Part shown: piece by piece, positions 60,901 to 64,000 of the stretch
Position numbering within the stretch: the stretch's first letter is position 1
Layout: each line of letters starts with the position of its first letter
DNA from: Taiwanofungus camphoratus
Lineage: Eukaryota; Basidiomycota; Agaricomycetes; Polyporales; Taiwanofungaceae
Length of the DNA: 64,000 nucleotides
Assembly: GCA_003999685.1 (NCBI GenBank)
Contig: CP021223.1
Location: 1,302,001-1,366,000 of the forward strand
Direction of reading: 5' to 3'
The notes under the pieces: model-generated
What the model was told of the DNA's origin: nothing
The model's database searches: none
The model's input: the letters and a program-made list of their open reading frames with translations, nothing else
Program-made: the position numbers and the translations under genes

Positions 60901-62530
60901 TCCAGGGCAGCAATGCCAACGGATTCGCTATCTATGATCTTGCTGGACAGCAATGGGATATGTCTGGCCTTCAACCCCTGCAAGCCGGCTCCGGATCGAG
61001 TGTGATTGTCCGCTCGATCATGGCGTCTATGTCTCAATCCAATACTGTGATTGTGGCTGGGTCGTTTGCCCAAGCCGGCTCCACTCCTTGCCGTTCTATC
61101 TGCTCGTTCAACACCGATTCGGCTCAATGGAGTGCTCTGGGTAATGGCATCCAAGGAGATGTGGCTTCCGTCGCATACGCAGGGGTCAGTCTATATAAGC
61201 TATATCTATCAGAATTTATTCACATGATCTTGGCAGGATAATGATGACATGATTGTAGTGTCGGGTTCTATCGCTCTCGCAGATACTACATCGGCCAACG
61301 TGGTGATTTTCTCCACATCTAACCAGACTTGGGCATCGCTCGGTAGTGGCAGCGACTTGCCTGGACCAGTTACCGCTGTAGCGGTGAATGATGGGAACAC
61401 TAGTAGTATATTTGCCGCGGGAAGGTACGTTTGCGAGTCAGTTATAGGGCAGGGGTCAAGGTGTCTCACCATCATCGTCTTCAGGACTTCGGATGGCACG
61501 TCATCATTCCTGTACTTTTGGGATGGACAGACGTGGTCTGCTGTTGGTGTGTGAATCGTCTTGGGAACGTACACAACTTCGCTGACATTCTTTCCTTCGA
61601 AGGATCAACGCTGGCGGCGGCGTCGGACGTGTCTCAATTGACGATGGTTCCCTTGCAAAACACGCATGCCGCCAATGGCGTTATAGAGCCTGATCGGGTT
61701 CTCTTTGTGTCTGGTTATTTATCCGACTCTTCATTTGGGAACGCATCGTCAGCTCTGTTCGACGGTCAGACATTCACCCCCTACATATTATCGGCATCAT
61801 CTTCTGGAGCGCCTGGTACAATTTCTGCTCTCATCCACTCGTTCTCAACATTCACCTTCAGTCATAAGCGTAAGTCTTGTCGCTCTCTCATAATTAACTC
61901 CTTTATACTGAGCTGTTGGTCACTTAGACTTCCTCGCAACTGGAGTCGTGATTCTCATTTCGATTGCAATCGCGGCAGGCATCGTCTTTCTGTTGGCCTT
62001 GATTGGAATTCTTTGGACGCTCTTTTCCAGGAGGGATGACAAACTAAATAAGTTCGACACTGCCGACATCGATGGGGATGACGATTCTACTCACCGCCCT
62101 TCATCCCTACTCGCCCACATCAATGCTGCGACGCGGACTACAATCATCGGAGGGCAAAGTCCGTTCGGTCAACAGAACACAGAGAAAGAAGGGGAGATGA
62201 CAGGAGCTGTAGTCACTGACCACGATCCATTCGAACCCGATGCAAGTAACTATGTTCGGGCTGAAACACCTTCTGATGCCGTCGTTGGAACAATGGGCGG
62301 AGAAGAAATGAGTCGACCAGCGCATGCCCGATACTCCTTTGACGGCAACGGAGAGGGTGAACTACCACTGGTAGCTGGACAGGAAATTGAAGTGGTAGAT
62401 GATCATGATGCCGCGTACGTCCCTGTCGTAAAATTTTGATCTCTCAAGCTGACGTTGTTCTAGATGGTGGTACGCACGAGATGTGCGCACAGGACGGGAA
62501 GGCGTAGTTCCTGCAGCTTATGTGTACTGA
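57906..62530 (+). CDS. RAX2: Rax2-like cortical polarity protein with C-terminal SH3 domain
   Basis: A large type I membrane protein of the Rax2 family, which marks growth or bud sites. Start MALRPTRSSSSRIRISSALI is the signal peptide; 57906 is preferred because the upstream frame lacks ATG. The ectodomain, mostly one 3.3-kb exon, carries repeated kelch-like Rax2 blades: DVLYFGGSFTSIGN, LWVGGQFNSPGSS, VVFLGGKFNLTSGT, LYMGGAFFDTAS, LLVAGNFTNLL, LFIGGEFTLQGSN and VIVAGSFAQAGS, with many N-glycosylation sites. Four more introns follow. The membrane span is GVVILISIAIAAGIVFLLAL. The cytoplasmic tail ends in an SH3-like domain, ARYSFDGNGEGELPLVAGQE, then EIEVVDDHDAAWWYARDVRT and GREGVVPAAYVY, completed by the last intron (about 62413-62461). 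About 1445 residues. Confidence 0.88.
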
Positions 62531-62806
62531 AAGTCTAATTTAAACTTGGTTTGCATATGAAGGATAGTGTTTTTGCTGTCGTCGCATTTGTCTTTATCTC
62601 TATACCCGTGTTGCATGATTCACCTATGGTCTAATATTCTCCATTCTCCAGGCCCCTCATTCAAACAATTTTTTCTTGCCAGACATTTTTCTCTCATACC
62701 TTATACATTATTGCAATGATGACCAGACTATGACATACGTTCCATATCTTCGTTTACTGCAGCGAGCAAGCAGTCAGTCCTGAACGTCTGAGAAGCCTAT
62801 GAGTAA

Positions 62807-63962
62807 CTATACCTGTAGTAATGGATCCCGGAAGTGTTTCTGGCTATTATGTATAAAGCCGACCTTTGTCTTGAAGTCTTCTCGTCGTTTCTGATCTCTA
62901 AATTCCCGTACATGTCGGCCGGCTTCTCTCGCCTCTCCTCGGTTTCTGGCCTTTACAACGTCGGTCCCAGATCCAAATGCACCAAAGCCTCCCTTTCTGG
63001 GAACAAGAGCGGAGTTCTTGTCGTTAAGGAGTCGTCGTACAAGAGCGGCACCGAAGTTGGGATCCTCAGCTCTTTGTGTCCTGGAGAACGACTGGGCATA
63101 ATATCGTCGCATACTCCGATGACCAATTCGAACACCTGAGGGTAGGACGAGCTCATAGTGAGAGTCGCCGTAAGTTATTTGATTGTCAGGGAGTTCGTCC
63201 GAATCTTCCTCTGAGCCTTCAGAGACGTCTTTGTCCACCACTTCGTCCACCTCTCCTTCATCATCTTCGAGGTCTTCCCACTCCTCATCCCCAGTGTCTG
63301 AGTTGTCCTCTGAGCCACGCTTGACCTTGATTTTCCTCTTATGTGCGTGCGCATCGGGATAAGAGGCGGTGAAGTCGTAGTAGTCGGCGATCTCTAGCTT
63401 GTCTTCCTCCGAGTCGTATGCAATCTTGCAATGACCCTTGTCAAGCATGTGCTTGCGCACCGCATCCAAAGCGCGAAATTCCCGCCCCTTGCCGTTACAA
63501 AATATACAGACGTTGCCTACGGCGATTTTCTCCCCAAGGTAGGTGATGAGGCCAACAACGTCAACGAGATATTCGGCGTCCGGTATGAAGAACGAATGTG
63601 CGATCGACATGTGAGTCAAATTGTCCTCCAAGGACAATGTCGACTCAGGGCAGAAGAGACATTGGTTGGGGGAGAGACGAGCACGAGCGGCTGCAATCTT
63701 CTCGTCAATGGTTTGGTTAATTTGTTCCTCGGAGGCTTCGGGATCTACGACCAAGCCTACGTTCCGTGGGTGCGGAGAGGCTAGTCGTGATGTCTGAGCT
63801 TCCGATGTCAAGGAGGATAAGGGTTCCGGAGGGGGAACATGCTCAGTTAGAGGCTCCACTTCAGGCTGTGCTTTTGCTCTAGCAGCCGCCTTCAGTTCGT
63901 TTTCTCTGTGTTTTTTTGAGGTCAGGTGAGATCTGTACGCATTTTCTGTCGTATACGACTTG
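62807..63962 (-). CDS. REI1: Rei1/Reh1/ZNF622 cytoplasmic 60S maturation factor, 5' end missing
   Basis: Zinc-finger factor that acts late in 60S ribosome assembly by helping release of Arx1 and probing the exit tunnel. The window holds the last exon (385 codons); an intron runs from 63963 off the right edge. It opens in the second C2H2 finger (KSYTTENAYRSHLTSKKHRE). Two more fingers follow, CLFCPESTLSLEDNLTHMSI and VCIFCNGKGREFRALDAVRK, then an acidic stretch (EEWEDLEDDEGEVDE) and the conserved end: ELVLPSGVRIGHRSMRRYYA, VPRKGGFGAFGSG, RVGFIHN-type block KTKVGFIHNSQKHFRDPLLQ. The C-terminal part that enters the peptide tunnel is intact. Convergent with RAX2. Confidence 0.92.
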
Positions 63963-64000
63963 CTGAAAGGATGTGAGACACTTTCCAAATATATCTAGAT

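Overview
The window reads as nuclear DNA of a filamentous basidiomycete, most likely an Agaricomycete. Genes lie on both strands about every 2-3 kb and are split by many short introns (about 50-60 nt, GT...AG). The proteins are fungal (Zn2Cys6 regulator, PalI/SUR7, Rax2, bifunctional Thi6, BTB and F-box families), and several secreted or disordered proteins have the look of mushroom-forming fungi. I see no tRNA, rRNA, CRISPR array, transposon or virus-like element. Coding spans below run from start codon to stop codon and include introns; splice sites were placed by eye from GT/AG signals and protein-family continuity.

Layout: 1-309, tail of a Rap1-type Myb protein (+). 557-2031, PHYHD1-like dioxygenase (+). 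2169-4399, THI6 (-). 4400-7631, a 3.2-kb stretch without a recognisable gene that holds two copies of an imperfect palindrome. 7632-8210, basic low-complexity protein with an internal duplication (-). 9068-9795, PalI/SUR7 membrane protein (-). 11212-13572, repeat-rich coiled-coil protein with a QREQQ minisatellite (+). 14056-16523, TAPT1/Emp65 family (-). 16984-18430, F-box-like protein (+). 19166-23839, SMC3 cohesin subunit (-). 24513-26035, mitochondrial carrier (-). 26623-28727, caprin-like RGG protein (-). 29408-30592, BTB/POZ protein (+).

The middle (30.9-43.4 kb) holds a run of cell-cycle genes: SPO11 (+), a small single-pass membrane protein (-), CDC6 (+), a gamma-tubulin complex component (-) and DBF4 (+). 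Together with SMC3 they cover cohesion, replication licensing, replication firing, microtubule nucleation and meiotic break formation. The promoters of SPO11, CDC6 and the GCP/DBF4 pair carry ACGCGT (MCB-type) elements. In two of them this sits inside the same 12-bp palindrome GTCACGCGTGAC. CDC6 and DBF4 both carry KEN motifs.

The right part holds a secreted protein (43852-44932, -), a regulator with two Zn2Cys6 clusters in tandem (46828-48468, +), S-adenosylmethionine decarboxylase (49846-51507, -), a FAM210/DUF1279 mitochondrial protein (51792-52475, +), an RPEL-repeat protein (52684-53204, -), a coiled-coil hypothetical (53443-53994, -), a complex I subunit (54417-55056, +), an intradiol dioxygenase (55334-56715, -), a Rax2-like polarity protein with a C-terminal SH3 domain (57906-62530, +) and the 3' part of REI1/ZNF622 (62807-63962, -).

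The observations I find most worth following are the tandem binuclear zinc clusters, the Rax2-SH3 architecture, the MCB palindromes in the cell-cycle gene run, and the duplicated CGGCCG palindrome in the gene-poor stretch.
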